Assembly: GCA_002633005.1 (NCBI GenBank)
Contig: NMRA01000608.1
Location: 79,500 to 143,499, forward strand
Direction: 5' to 3'
Origin: Phoronis australis
Taxonomy: Eukaryota > Phoronida > Phoronidae
DNA length: 64,000 nucleotides
Shown: positions 11,945 to 24,348 of the stretch, piece by piece
Layout of the letters: each line of letters begins with the position of its first letter
Position numbering within the stretch: the stretch's first letter is position 1
The notes under the pieces: model-generated
Told to the model about the DNA's origin: nothing
Databases searched by the model: none
Seen by the model: only the letters and a program-made list of their open reading frames with translations
Translations under genes and position numbers: made by a program

Positions 11945-12330
11945 TTCGAGGAAAAGATTAGATCCCGGCTCCAGAGTTCCCACTGTTCATGTTTGCAGTA
12001 TACATCACATGCGTTCACCCAGGGGTAGGTGGGGGGCTGGAACGACCCCCCCCCCATTTGGCGAAGTAGGCAAAAAGGTCCGCCTCAAAGAAACAAAAAG
12101 TCCGTAAAATTAGAAAACGAAACAAAAGTCCACTAAAAAGGCAGGAATTATCCAAACTTGGCAAATGCACAATCCATAGCTCTGAGCGTACCCTGTGCAT
12201 CTTAGTAAAAGGTCCATATTCTCAAAAATTCGAGCCCCTCAATTTTTTAGGCTGGGTGCGCGCATGCATCAGAAGTAATTAGACCCCGGACCCAGATTCC
12301 GATTGTTCGTGTTTGCAGTATACATCAAAA
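11945..12330. repeat. Direct repeats and C/G-rich transposon-end-like sequence
   Basis: GTTTGCAGTATACATCA occurs near 11991 and again near 12313, each time after a diverged GATCCCGG or GACCCCGG CCAGA-TTC stretch. Between them lies a run of GGGG and CCCCCC like the ends of degraded transposons elsewhere in the window. Confidence 0.5.
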
Positions 12331-13124
12331 GTACAGACTGCATCGCCAATGAACTCAAGAAGCCGAAAATGATAAAATGCTTGGAAACTTTTAATGATCA
12401 GAACACACTGTTGCGAACATCGTCGGGTTCAAGTAAGCTGAAACGACTGTGCAGGTAACCCGGCATGAAGTGATTGGTGTTTGTTAAATTCATAGAGAAA
12501 ATAGAGGACTTCAGCTTAGAAATAGATGCTAGTCGTCATGGACGTGGCCAACTGGATTGACAGATTCATGGCGGATCATTCTCGTGTAATGTGAAACACC
12601 ATTTTCCATGATTTGACATAGAAACACATTCTCAGCAGATTTAAAGTTGTTGAAGAACTGTCTTTTTTACTATTTTAGTTGGCTTTGAATTGTTTGGAAT
12701 AGAAAGGGGACACGATTTTGCGAGTTTGCACAGTAATATTTATATTTTTTTTGACAAACACGTTAAGGTCATTGGCATTTGATTGCTAACGTTTGAGACT
12801 TTCTGAGGATACTTATTTTAAGTTTCTGCAATTAAACTGTTGGCGATCACAAGGACAAGCGGCTTTGGAATATGTACTTTTTGTACCGGTACTTGGGCAG
12901 TCCTAAAGACCAGGATTCGAATGGATGCCATATGCCATGCAACGTGCTCGCTCTCAACTGAACTTCAATTTTCTTATTCGCCTAACCAAGCTCCAGCCAC
13001 TTCTCATCTTGTCTTTTGCTATTATTGGCGCTGTGTCGGAAATACTTGATTAACAGTGGTTCTTGGTGTGTGGTCTTTTCAAATATCCACACTATTGTTA
13101 CGACAATAAAACATTTTATTTCAG

Positions 13125-13353
13125 GAACATCAACACTTTCGTCGGTTGTCATGTTGACGTTATCAAACGAAGGTGCAGCAAGGAAGCCGGAAATCTTGTT
13201 GTTCAAATGGCCAAGAAAACTTTTTCTACTGTCTTCCGCCAGACGAACTCCAACTGTCCAATCAACGAAGCTGTGGGAGTAGCAGTTAGTCTGACGTCAC
13301 TGCTGATTGTGTCTGTGGTGTGGCGGGTTGTGTGCTTGGGAGAAAATATATAG
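13125..13353 (+). CDS. Secreted cysteine-rich protein, last exon with hydrophobic tail
   Basis: The acceptor is TTTATTTCAG (phase 2 entry). The exon encodes INTFVGCHVDVIKRRCSKEA, a further Cys in TNSNC, then a hydrophobic stretch (AVSLTSLLIVSVVW) and a stop. A C-terminal hydrophobic segment with almost no cytoplasmic tail suggests a membrane anchor or GPI-attachment signal. Exon B exits in phase 1 while this exon needs phase 2, so at least one exon between 9.95 and 13.12 kb is missing from this model. Linking it to exons A and B rests on strand, order and cysteine style only. Confidence 0.4.
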
Positions 13354-13699
13354 GAGCTACTGTAAACGTTACGTTTGATCACGAAGAAAAGGACACGATT
13401 GCATAAAAGTTACACGCTGCATAACAATAATGACGTCATACTGATACGCTTGACGTTGTCAAACAATGTCCGTCGGTGACGTCAACAATCAAAGTAAGTG
13501 GGCAACTTCTGTATGCAAGCTAGCACAGTGCAGTTTTGCAACTCCGGGCTAATAGATCACTTCTTAGCGACTGTTTTTGTCTCAACGTGCTAAGGAATTT
13601 TCGCTTAATTTTGTAGGACCAGATATCTATTGTAAATGAAAACAAATCCAGGTTTGACACAAAGTATGTGACGGCATTGTACAGACACTAATTTCGTCT

Positions 13700-14135
13700 A
13701 CTGCAGCACATCCTAGTGACCATTTTGTCCGGTCATCATGTCGCCAATTCTCTGTTCGATATCTCATAAACCTCTGGTGAAATAGAATTATCTGATAACA
13801 TTGCGCTGGCCGTTGATTTTATGGCAATTTTGATTATTTCTGCTCTCCTAGTGGCTATTCTGTTCAGTTTTCCTATCGTTGTCTTGCTCTGTGTCTCAAA
13901 AATCGTGCAACACCCTCTAGTGGCTATTTTGGTCTCGACAAGATGGTTTTCACTCTTTTGAGGGCCGACGACCGTCACCAGATGTCTTGAGAACAAATCT
14001 GTGGATTTCATTGGAATTTTACGAAGGTGTATGCGACGTCAACGTACCGGGACCCGTTAATTTTCGAGCAGATTCGAGCCCTGCAGCACACCCTAGCTAG
14101 TTGCCACATTGTCCGGCTGTCCTGATGTCCAATTC
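13700..14135. repeat. Diverged tandem repeat, about 380-bp period
   Basis: CTGCAGCACA, CCTAG and TTGTCCGG recur at about 13701 and 14081. In between, two CTAGTGGCTATT motifs match, on the other strand, the CCACTAGGGGGCAC type of repeat found at 49.3 and 54.2-54.9 kb. Confidence 0.5.
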
Positions 14136-14821
14136 AAAAACCAGGTCGTATTTTGGTTAAATTTGACAAAAAAGGATGCAGGGCATCATCGAGACGGTGG
14201 GATGTTACTTTTCATTTTCCACCTGCAATGGAGCTTTTCAATGTCTTTTGGAATGTTTTGTTTCTTTAATGCAAATGTTGCAATCAGTTATTATCTAAAA
14301 TTCCTGATTTGGTCTTAAAGGTGAGAAACAGACACTTTTCCCAATAGGCTATCATTGCTACCCCTTACGACCAAGTTGTAGTCTCCTTGTACCTCGATCA
14401 CATTAAGCAAATAAATCATAAACCTGGGAACATAGAGTTTGTTGTCCACTTTGAGCGCATGCCCAAGTCTTCATTGCTTTGGTCAATTGTAGTGTTCGCT
14501 TACTTGTTTAGTTGTACTCGTATATATACCTTTCTGTCGTGTCCTGCTAAATCAACATTTTAAATCTTAGTTGCTACCAGATAAAATTCTGTAAATAATG
14601 TAAGCAATGACAATAATAAACGTATTTGCCCTAATAAGCGCCCCCCGCGATTTCAGACTTCAAAATAAACGCCCAGTCCATAAACGTATACATGCGAAAA
14701 ATGCCTTACCTAAAATTCTACAATAACGTCTTCAATTTATCAATAAGATCCGACAGTCCTGAAAAAATCTTGTGCGCGGAATTATTAGACCACGAGCCTC
14801 GCCGCTATGTCGGCATTTAGC

Positions 14822-15415
14822 CCTCGCTGGTTCCCTGCGTGCCGCCAGGTGGTAGCCAGCACGCAGGTATCACTTTAATTTTCCACGGGAAATTTTTACA
14901 CCGGTGTTTCTGATTGGCTGGTCGAATTCTCAGCAGGCAGCGTTTTACGTAAACAAACTGGCATGACTGATGGGGGTTAGTGTAAATGTGGTCCGTTGTA
15001 CAGACAAATCGGTGCTTAAAACTAATGTTCAAGAAATATGAATCTCAGAAATTTGTTTTTGCTCCTTTTCGGAGTGCATCTTTCTACTGTCGCCGACTTT
15101 TATTTACGATGCTGTCCTGTATACATACAATATGAATAAGACATTAGTTAAATCGGCCAGACGTCGTGTTTATTGTACATGTATATGCTTCAAGCACGCG
15201 GCTATTAAACGTTAGGCCTATTGCAGAAACAAATTAGTGGCTACTATGCCATTTGCATGACAAGGCTAAAAATCGTTCATAGTAAGCCATTTTCTCACTT
15301 TGTTGTAAAGCTAACCAATGACTGCCGAGGTAACTTCAACCAATGATAAAGCGCGTGGTACTGCCTGCTTCCTACGTACTGGCTACCAACTAGCGGCACG
15401 CAGGGAACCAGCGAG
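14822..15415. mobile_element. 594-bp non-autonomous DNA transposon with long terminal inverted repeats
   Basis: The left end reads (C)CTCGCTGGTTCCCTGCGTG, continuing CCGCCAGGTGGTAGCCAG. The reverse complement of the right end reads CTCGCTGGTTCCCTGCGTG, continuing CCGCTAGTTGGTAGCCAG. About 41 of 45 terminal bases match. The element is flanked by an 8-bp direct duplication, CATTTAGC, at 14814-14821 and 15416-15423. No transposase is encoded. An 8-bp target duplication fits hAT, P, Merlin or Mutator-type elements; the ends do not settle which. Confidence 0.88.
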
Positions 15416-16154
15416 CATTTAGCATGCAGTAATGCACCTCAAACTTCTGCCGTGCTTCTAAAAGTACGCAAGTTTTGCTGACCTTGCGAGGAACGTGTCC
15501 TACTATGGTCAGGCCTTGCTTTCAGAACAGACGCAGCCTACTTGTTAACGGGATTCTACTGATCTTCTCCATCAACAGTAATCCAATTTCTTCGAATACG
15601 TGAAAACCGCGAATCAAAGACTAGTAAAAGCACGTGGCCAGGAAGCGCGCGCTACATACATGCACCAGTCATCGAAGATATTTAGTCTTCGGGAACTATC
15701 CATTCATGAAACAGGTAGCATAGCACCGGCAAGAAATAAATATTGGTACTAATTTTCGAAAGTTTCTAATACCGTAAAAAAACTGTTGCGTTATTTTTAA
15801 GAGGAATTATTTAATTAATCATAATTGGTGTTTTAATGTCAAAATGACGCACTGATAGTGAACACCTCCGCACCCTTACATATCGAATCTCCCGGAAAAT
15901 AACTGTCGAGACAATTCTCGAACATTTTTTAGCAGACGAGACCAGCAAGTGCTATATAAAACACGTTCTGCTAAACTGCTTGTGTTGATTTCTTTAGTTA
16001 CACTGCACACCTAGATCGTTACATAGCATTTACTCTGGCAAATGAACTCGCTCACTCACACCAACGCAAACGAACTTCAAAACAAGCGTCACAAGACAAC
16101 AACAGAGATTTTTCTCGTGTCGCAGTGTACGTTCTAGCGCAGATTGGGACTTAA

Positions 16155-16215
16155 CCCCAGGTGCGAATCCAGAATTTTGAGTNGGGGGAGGCCGGGAGGG
16201 GGGGCAAACCCTCTA
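16155..16215. repeat. G-rich transposon-end-like sequence
   Basis: GTGCGAATCCAGAATTTTGA followed by long G runs resembles the GCGGATCTAC-plus-G-run ends at 45.5 and 47.8 kb. A single N at about 16184 falls inside it. Confidence 0.35.
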
Positions 16216-16311
16216 AAAATCAAGCATTTTCCTTGATTCCTAACGTAATATCCAAGAAAAAAGGCAAAGAAAAAAACGAAGAAAGTATCAAACAGGAAAA
16301 ACTGCAATTAC

Positions 16312-16372
16312 CAGAGAGTCGAACTCACGAACTGGCTGACAGATCGCGCATGCTTTACCACTGCACCACAAT
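16312..16372 (-). repeat. tRNA-derived SINE remnant
   Basis: On the minus strand GGTGCAGTGGTAAAGC resembles a pol III A box and GAGTTCGACTC, about 35 nt later, resembles a B box. The anticodon and T arms do not fold properly, so this is a tRNA-like SINE head rather than a working tRNA. Confidence 0.6.
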
Positions 16373-16985
16373 TTCATTAGAAATGTGATACTAAGAGACT
16401 TACTTGTTTATGGTCCATAGTGTTTGCGCGTGAAACCTACTCCTTTTTGTAATGCTTATTACATTTTTTTTATATTTTGTGCAATCAGTTCGTAACAATT
16501 TGTTGTATTTAGAATAGTCTTCTATTGCCCAAAAGACCAAATCCGATTTTGTGTTGGCATTAATGACGCGATTACCTTGCAAATCGTCTAAAGTTAAGGT
16601 TTGACAAGAGAGAATTACGAGTTACTGAGTGATTCACCAAGGCTTCGATTAAAATTCACATATTACCAGCAGCTCCTGTTTTTTGATCGTCACTCAGATT
16701 CCGTTTTCTTTAAAAAAATGAAGTAATTTTCTTAATTGCACAGTGGAGCAGACGACGGAAACGGAGTCTTAGTTTGCAGCGCCACTCCCGGTCGCCTGGG
16801 ATATCGCGATAAAGCCTAAACTTAGCCATGATTCAGTTACGATTGCGCAGTGTTCCGAATTTGACACTTAAAATTGTATCTAGGGACTCTCCCCGAGGAG
16901 TTTTAAGAATTTAGATGCGTCAACAAATCACCTGTTCCATCCCAGTTACGCAGATTGAGTTTGCATTGAAAAAAGCGGTCTTCGT

Positions 16986-17276
16986 TTACGACACTCCACA
17001 AATATGGAGGACCATGAAATCCGGCAGGTTGGAAATCTGCCTCTGTAAATCCGCGTCACTTTCTCGTCTTTTTGTTTTCAAATAGTAATGGGCAACTTCT
17101 AGATGACGCGAACCGGGGTCAACTTGCATTTTGGCTCTTGTATTGAAACGTTTGCGGAAATAGCCCATCGACGGATTAAGAATATCATGAAAGGGGACCC
17201 GACCACAACGTCCCACAGACAAGCCTCTGTGATAGACGGCCATGATCGGACGAGGACGGCATTTGTAAAGAAACAA
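16986..17276 (-). CDS. Unidentified small open frame
   Basis: The minus-strand frame is open from about 17276. Its first good ATG gives MAVYHRGLSVGRCGRVPFHD, and it continues through a basic, charged stretch (GYFRKRFNTRAKMQVDPGSR ... YYLKTKRRESDADLQRQISN) to a stop. The composition looks more protein-like than neighbouring frames, but I recognise no family, and there is no clear splice site or partner exon. It lies just beyond the last candidate polyadenylation signal on the quaking strand. Chance is a real possibility. Confidence 0.25.
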   Translation of the reverse strand: MFLYKCRPRPIMAVYHRGLSVGRCGRVPFHDILNPSMGYFRKRFNTRAKMQVDPGSRHLEVAHYYLKTKRRESDADLQRQISNLPDFMVLHICGVS

Positions 17277-17302
17277 AATAAAACAAGTATCAATAATTAA
17301 GA

Positions 17303-17308
17303 TTTATT
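17303..17308 (-). terminator. Candidate polyadenylation signal (quaking strand)
   Basis: TTTATT on the plus strand is AATAAA on the minus strand. It is one of three candidates downstream of the quaking stop; the others are at 18009-18014 and 21459-21464. Confidence 0.25.
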
Positions 17309-19933
17309 TGTTTCTGGACGGCAGCATTCACTCGCATTACAGAACTGTAAAAGCCGCGTTTATCTCTCTTCAGTATTCAGAGCTATTCATTCATAGTCAT
17401 CTCTCTCCTATTATCAGTTCCATCCATAACGCGGTCAAATTTTTTTGATTTTCATTTACTGGTCAAGACGAACAAGTCAGCACAGTATCCCCGTTAGGGC
17501 TCCACAGCTACCGCTAAAACTCGAATACATGCCACCACAATGTGCTGAACAGGCTAGATAGTTAATATGGCGGGNCCCGCCACTGTATGCTACTACGTAT
17601 TAACAAGCAACATGCCAGGAGCGGTAGAACCTACGGCACCAACAGGACAGTCCCTGATTGTTGGTGGCACAGGCCAAGAACTGTTGTATTGATCCAATCT
17701 CGAACAAGGCGACGTATATTGCAAGGTATTCAATTATCAACAAATTAAATTGTTAAAAAATAAATGTCAGTAGAAAAAAGAATTTAAATATCAAAACAAC
17801 AGTAAAATTATACAAATGTTAAATGGCAAGAGTGTGAATCTTAAAAAGTGGGTATGTATAACTGAGAAGTGAAATGATTAGTGGAAACTAAAAGCTGGTC
17901 ACTCAAACACAAATTCACCATTGAACATGTAATACCCATGGTAAGACCCAGGCAGCAAGCTGAAGACTATATGTTAGTAAAACGCATCAGTTAAGACTAC
18001 AAATACGGTTTATTCGGAATAAGTAACATACATAAATGCCACGTTAAATCTCAAAGCCAACCCTAAATGATAGCTCTGGTTAATAATAGTTGAGTATTGA
18101 ACAGAATTAGTTAAGTAGTCATGAATGAGATTCGAAATCCTGTTACTCTGATGGACACCAACCAGATTTACAAAATCTTAAAACCAGTCATAGAAATCTA
18201 TTTTCTAATAAATCTTTCCTTCACCCAACTGAATTGGTATTTTATCAGGAAATGTAGACAATTTTTCTTGGTTGTTTTTGTGCTGAACAACCCTTTAATG
18301 GACTATGTAGTTAGATTGTGAAGACACAAACTGTAATGAGAGACAGTTGCGGGCAACTCAACCAGAGTAACAGGACGTTGCTAAGTGAGCTCTTCTTTTA
18401 CTTAAAGATTAAAAGTCAACACCTTAGCAAACTAAACTTTCTTCAGAAATTCAGATCTTTTCAAGGGAGCAGTAGATCCATGACACTGTTTCTGGTCATG
18501 GCAAAATGCACTAACCGCAAAACTCCATAAAATTCGAGCCCACTTACAACAAAGGATAGAATGTGTATGAAAGCGGACGGCCTCGATTTCAACTACAACT
18601 GAGCCCCTCTCACGGCCCGACCACATGCAAGGTTAGTAAAAAAAATACACGGAGCAGGAGAAGGGTTACACGGAATCTCTATAAACATGCGGGGGTTGTC
18701 CGCATAAGACAACATTACAAACCTCACTTAACCATGTCAGGAAATCAACAAATGTGGCCTGAAATGCTGTGGTCTGTGAATGGGACAGCCAGGCTGACTT
18801 TGGCATGACACACAGACAACAGGCCCAGTGAAGGCTTAATGAGCAGTGCCACCTGGTGACTGGACACTTCAGTCCATTCCACTGGCATTTACCTTACAAA
18901 GGGGGTCCACGAGTATTATTATAGCATGACTACTGCGACTAGGCCAAGTCTGTGCGGTAAACCAGCAGTAACAGAGACACTGTACGACTGGGATCCATGT
19001 TCAGTGACTGAGTATATACTCCCAACTAGATGTGGTCACAGGCTTGGCCAGCCAACAGTAAACATCATACAATACAGACAAGTATAGTGTGCGACATAGC
19101 TAGACGGGTAGAGTACACCAGGGGGTCACACCAACCATGCAGGCACTACAGCAGATCTAAGACAAAGCCAGAGAACTCATATTATGCAAAGGTTACAAAT
19201 AAAAAACGTAAATACATCCGAAAACATACGCAATACTGATTCAAGCAGCAGCCCATGTTAAGCCACTGGCATGCAGTTAGATCGACCAGGCTGATGACAA
19301 AACTAACTAAATACAACAAGCCTGACCACCCATATATCAACATTGGTAGATTACTCACTAAGCAAATAATACACATTGAGTCATTACATTACTGACAATA
19401 ATTCGGATAACGCTAATCAGCTTGCAACAACAGAGGAGTCAATTAATTTGTACAATGCAAAGTTTCTGGAAGACACTTTTGGCAGGACATGATTTTCGTT
19501 GCATAACAGAAAATTGATCAAATCGCTCGCTACACACAAGACAAAAAGTACAAAAATAACAAAACAAGTTCTATTTATCCACACTAGTACTAACCACATG
19601 GGTAGTCCCGGAAGCCGGCATCCCTCGCAACACTGTCAAAAGGTTATTTGACCCAAGTCAAGAGTTCACAAGTAACAAGCAGCAATGCGTTAACCAAACC
19701 AGTTGAAACATTCCGTACAAGAGTTACACAGGGATTAGAAAGACATGTTTCGTACTTGTGATATCAGCAAACGGATTATCATCGAACAACAGCAGAGAGG
19801 GATGACGGCTAACGGCCGGCTTTTGATTGGTGAGAAATCACAGTAAACAAGTGTGTTCGCGAGTTACAAGTCAGTGGTGAAACCTGAACACCCGACCAAC
19901 ACAATTAATCTGTAGCATTCGTATTAAGTAGAT

Positions 19934-20156
19934 CAGGGCTTGGAATGACCAATGACAAAAAAGAAGAAAAATTTCCAGGCGATTATCATTCCACAAATAA
20001 ATAGGCTTGTGTGATAGAAATATTGTTTATGTGTCGTGAAATAAATGTTTTTGCGCGAATAAAGTCAAAATAACAGTAAAAGAGAGGAAAAAAGAGGAAG
20101 CTGGAAATCAAATGAGAGGAAATCGAAACCAAAAAAGAGGAAAATTCCAAGCCCTG
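19934..20156. mobile_element. hAT-like MITE, copy A
   Basis: The element begins CAGGGCTTGGAATGACC and ends GGAAAATTCCAAGCCCTG. The 6-bp flanks are GTAGAT (19928-19933) and GCAGAT (20157-20162), a 5/6 match. The interior is A-rich (AAAAGAGGAAA). See copies at 30452, 34137 and 36030. Confidence 0.85.
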
Positions 20157-20683
20157 GCAGATTAACAAAGCAACCAGCATGGTCTCACCAGTCTAGGTTA
20201 TTGACTGAATACAACAAGTACCCAAAGCTCGTGGGTGTGCACTCAACAATTGATCGTTAACACAAAGTCAAGAGTTAAACAACACATGTGCAGTCACACC
20301 CACTGGGTTCCATTTAAAACAATTAATTAAATTATGTACAACTCAAAAAAGTATTGGTGGATACAAAGATCAGAATTGTTACACAATAAACAATGTACAA
20401 CCTGCAGTGATGTCTTGGCTGACGTATTTTGGCGTCTTTTGTGGTCTTGTTTACAGCAACTAAGAGAGGTGTCGAGGGAAAATTTGTTTTTTCACACTTA
20501 AATTGAAGAGAAAATAGGAATGTAGCATGTACTGAGGACTAGAGGTTTGTAAGTACATCAATGATAGCATTGCTCATACAGTATCTAGCGCCATCTATTG
20601 GCAGTTAACTATGCACATTGCTGACACCTAGTGTCCAACAGCAAAGGTATGGGTGGTAACCAAGAGCACAGAAGACACCATAC

Positions 20684-21377
20684 GTTAGTACTAACAATTA
20701 GTTTGTGGTAGACAGGCACTTAACTTGTACTCTGTACGGCTCATTTTGGACATGTTCATACACTTGGTTAAGAACGTCGAGGCTTGGTTAGTGATTGGGA
20801 AGCATCCGTCCTCCAAAAGGAACACCCATCCCGACAAGGTGGTTTTCATTGGAACGGTTAGTGTCGGCTGGGTTTTAGTGAAAAATAAAGAAAAAAGAGA
20901 GTTAGTCTATTGATCATGGCATAAATAACATCAAATTGACAACACAGACAGCGGTACTAATACGTCGACATTAAGTGTGTCACATGCTAGGCGTATTACT
21001 GGGCATGCTGTAAACGCTTCTAAACATATTCTTCCACGCAAAAAAACACGGAATATCGATCTTATTCCTTTGGCAGAAAAAATGGTCGTTTTGACCGAGA
21101 AATTACACACTAGCCGAATGGAACATAAAGCCAACTTTTAGACTGAACAATGATTTCTGACAGATTGGATGGTGACGCCAGAGAAGAGACTCATGAAGAA
21201 TACGTTACGGAGACAGACATTGTAGAAGCATACAGATGTGATGAAAGGCCTCCCATAGCAATTAAAAGAAATAAAACCAGTGCACGACTTAAATGTCAAA
21301 ACATTAGTAATGCTGCGTTAGTTTAAGAAAATGCATTGATCATTAAATGTCAATAACATAATAACATCCGCGTTAGT
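20684..21377 (-). promoter_or_regulatory. Cluster of eight ACUAAY motifs (Quaking-response-like)
   Basis: On the minus (quaking transcript) strand ACTAAY occurs at 20684-20689, 20697-20702, 20787-20792, 20857-20862, 20901-20906, 21303-21308, 21317-21322 and 21372-21377. Quaking/HOW proteins bind ACUAAY, usually with a second half-site nearby; two pairs here are only 7-9 nt apart. In DNA of this composition I expect roughly one per 1.2 kb. If the quaking 3' UTR extends this far, the cluster would allow self-regulation. That extension is inference. Confidence 0.45.
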
Positions 21378-21458
21378 CATCTAAATTTTAACTAAAGACC
21401 TCTAGCACCCCACTATTTCGTTTTTAAAAAATCAACTTCATTTTTCAACAAATGGAAA

Positions 21459-21464
21459 TTTATT
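21459..21464 (-). terminator. Candidate quaking polyadenylation signal
   Basis: AATAAA on the minus strand, 2.9 kb past the quaking stop codon. It lies upstream (in transcript terms) of the ACUAAY cluster, so using this site would remove the cluster from the mRNA. Confidence 0.3.
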
Positions 21465-24348
21465 TTCACCAGTGCAAATATTTCTACAAATTCATAATAT
21501 TGGTAATAAATCAACTAACAATAAAAAAACAAAAACCGATATCCTGATATCAGGTACCAACAAATATATACAAATATTGTCTTCTAGAAACATGATATGG
21601 GTAACATAGTTCATCAATGTCATCATTTAGTCCAAAACATACAAAATGTCAAAAACCCAAATCTCTTGAAAACAAGAGTCGTAGTTTGCGAACTGTCGGA
21701 GATCTCTAAGCTTCCGTCGTAATATCCAAACCCACAATTTTGACATTCATAAAAAAATTCTAAAATGGATTATCACAGGTCATAAAACAAGTAAACTACT
21801 TACAAATTCTTTGGGAGAACAGAGCAGGACAAATAAGATAACATTTCAACAATTGGATGACTTAATGAATGGATTTGCATATATGAAAATTAGATATGCT
21901 CTAAAAAAAATTCACTGAATGATGCAACTATAAATTACACTTTCTGATTGTCCCCACACAATAGCAGAATTAGCAACAAAGTCCAATTCCCACTTCCCGG
22001 ATTCAACTCCGCTATTTTCAAAGTAGAAAAAAGCACTGTATGATTGACCTGGTTTTCAAAATGCAAGGCCGCTAATGCACTTGTCCACCCTGTTGGACAA
22101 ATGGAGGACAAAATTGTGCCCTACTCAACTTTTGGAATTGTTTGGTGCAACAAAGCACCTTACTGTACAACAGAAAAGCCCTACTGGCACTGAAGGGAGA
22201 AACTAATCTGAGGGGGTGGGGGTTCAGCACAGTTTGTCAAACAGATGTAAAGCAACATTGACTGACTTATAAAACAAGAAATTCCTCAAGATTATTCACA
22301 TCGACTGATCTTACTTCACAACCCCAGCAACACACAACTGCTATCAGGTGAAATGTGATGGGATTATTGTCATCTTGGAATCAGCTTGCTTAGGAGATCT
22401 TACCTTACGTCGTTGGAGGTAAAAACTAAGTTTTTTCCTTATTTCAGAGCAAACAAGAAAACATCAAAATAAAATCTCTAAGAAAAAAAATAATGGAGTA
22501 ACTTTTTGAGTAAAAGGCAAACGCTAAAATTTGAGGCACCTAAAAGCCGGTCAAAACATTCGCTAGTGCATATGTTAAGAAAATCAGTAACTGAGAAATT
22601 TAACTAAAGCCCTTAGAACATAAAACTGATGTAGTTAAGCTAGTTTCCTCAGATTCCAAAATGCTTTCAATAATCAATTCATTCAACTCATGTTAAGTTC
22701 ACGTTTCTGGCTAAGGAGCTCGTGTTTAGGCATCTATGTCAGAATAACTTAACTCTACGACCCCCACTTGGTTTGCAGATTTGTAGTAGCCGAAATTAAT
22801 CTTCAAAATATCAAACTTTTAAAAGACCCAATGATAATTTACAACTGTGTCGAACCCCCTAATAGTGTTTACCAAGGCAGCAGTGTACAACTGTGCCCCA
22901 CGGACATATAGCATTGTAGGTAAATTGTGCAGTATCAGGGAATGTGCCGTAGTATTCCGGGAAGTGGTTATTTTTAAATACCACTGGTAAAAGACCGAAA
23001 TGAGTCTTAGTCGAATCTGTCCACTTAAATACAGCTACAACAACAACTGAATACACAAATATGCGATAAAATATATCAACTAACCCAACTTCCCAGTAAC
23101 AGGTATACACAAATAACAAGAAACTCCCCCAACAAAGGAACATTCACCCATCCCACTACTCTACGAAGCTCGTATAATAAGACTAGCAAACAATGACGTA
23201 CAAAATATTGCAATGCTCTCTGATAACTACTTAATTGACTGCTACATAGTGCATTCGATGTAAATGGCAAAAGTTTAGCGCAAAAAAGATTGAGCGAAAC
23301 TTTTGAATAGAAGGACTGAATTTAAGAATTTGAACTGAACTTTCAAAACCATCATATAAACAACTGTTCAGGCTAAAGCAAATTAACTTGTTTCCAATTT
23401 TGATGAAATCAAAGAACACGCTGATATTTTAAAGTTGCTAATCAAATGTGATCGCTAACGTTTTTCGTCAATAGGTGGATATAACGGGCCCATATTTTGA
23501 GAACCAACTTGATTCCCGTTATTCAGGGGAGACAACTAGATCTTAAAATTCGGACATGTTAAAGCAGAGTATTACCAACATTTTCAGTGCAGATTTCATC
23601 AAAATTGGCAACTGATCAAACATCAAGAAATAATTAAGACTAACCTTTTTAAGCAAGCGGGACCCTGCTATAAGGGTGCTGCCTGACATTGACAGCAGCT
23701 TGCCTGATGTTTTTTACAGCACCTAAAAGAGTTCAACTTTTAGTAACAGACATCCACCAACTGTGTCAGCACTGCAGCCATCACCTACTGACACCTAGTG
23801 GACATCAACATAGTAACAATGTGGGAGAACCTGGATAGTTCACTTAAAACGATTAAAATATATTGTAACGCTTCTAAAAGTAACATAGTTTCCCTTAAAA
23901 AGCAGTCTCTAATGGAAGCCACAGATCACCTTCACGGAAATGTAACATTAGCCAAATCTGTGATGCATTTGTGACCCTTTAGTAGATGATTGGCAAAGGT
24001 GATTTTTACTGTTTGAAGTCATAATTTTGACCTGTCGCTAATAAAAACCATCCCCAATAGAGATCAGAACATGTCTGGAATTAATTGTCGACCAGGGTTT
24101 TTAATTATTGTCAGAAGCTTTACAGCATAAAATTAATGAACGTAACACAGAGTGATGTTAGCCTGACAACTGTCAGATTTGACTTCACAAACTTTTTGGT
24201 GAGAATGTCTGTTTTGGTTCAAGGATAGAAATCTACTGAAAACCTTTATGGACCCGTATGACATTTGAACGAATACTGCTTAATCTCAACTTTAACAGGC
24301 TAAGACAGTGAAATCTTCCTTCAATGCCGATCTGGTGCACAGCGCCAC

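Larger units (their letters stand above)
17310..24348. other. Quaking 3' flank / probable long 3' UTR
   Basis: No coding exon was recognised here. On the minus strand this is downstream of the quaking stop codon. It contains candidate AATAAA signals at 21459-21464, 18009-18014 and 17303-17308, a transposon at 19934-20156, and a cluster of ACUAAY motifs. I searched by eye for the conserved nuclear-form quaking tail (RRHDMRVHPYQR-like) and did not find it. Confidence 0.4.

Noticed and set aside
17310-24348. Search for a quaking nuclear-isoform tail exon
   Set aside because: I looked for an RRHDMRVHPYQR-like sequence on the minus strand by eye and found none. It may be further away or too diverged.
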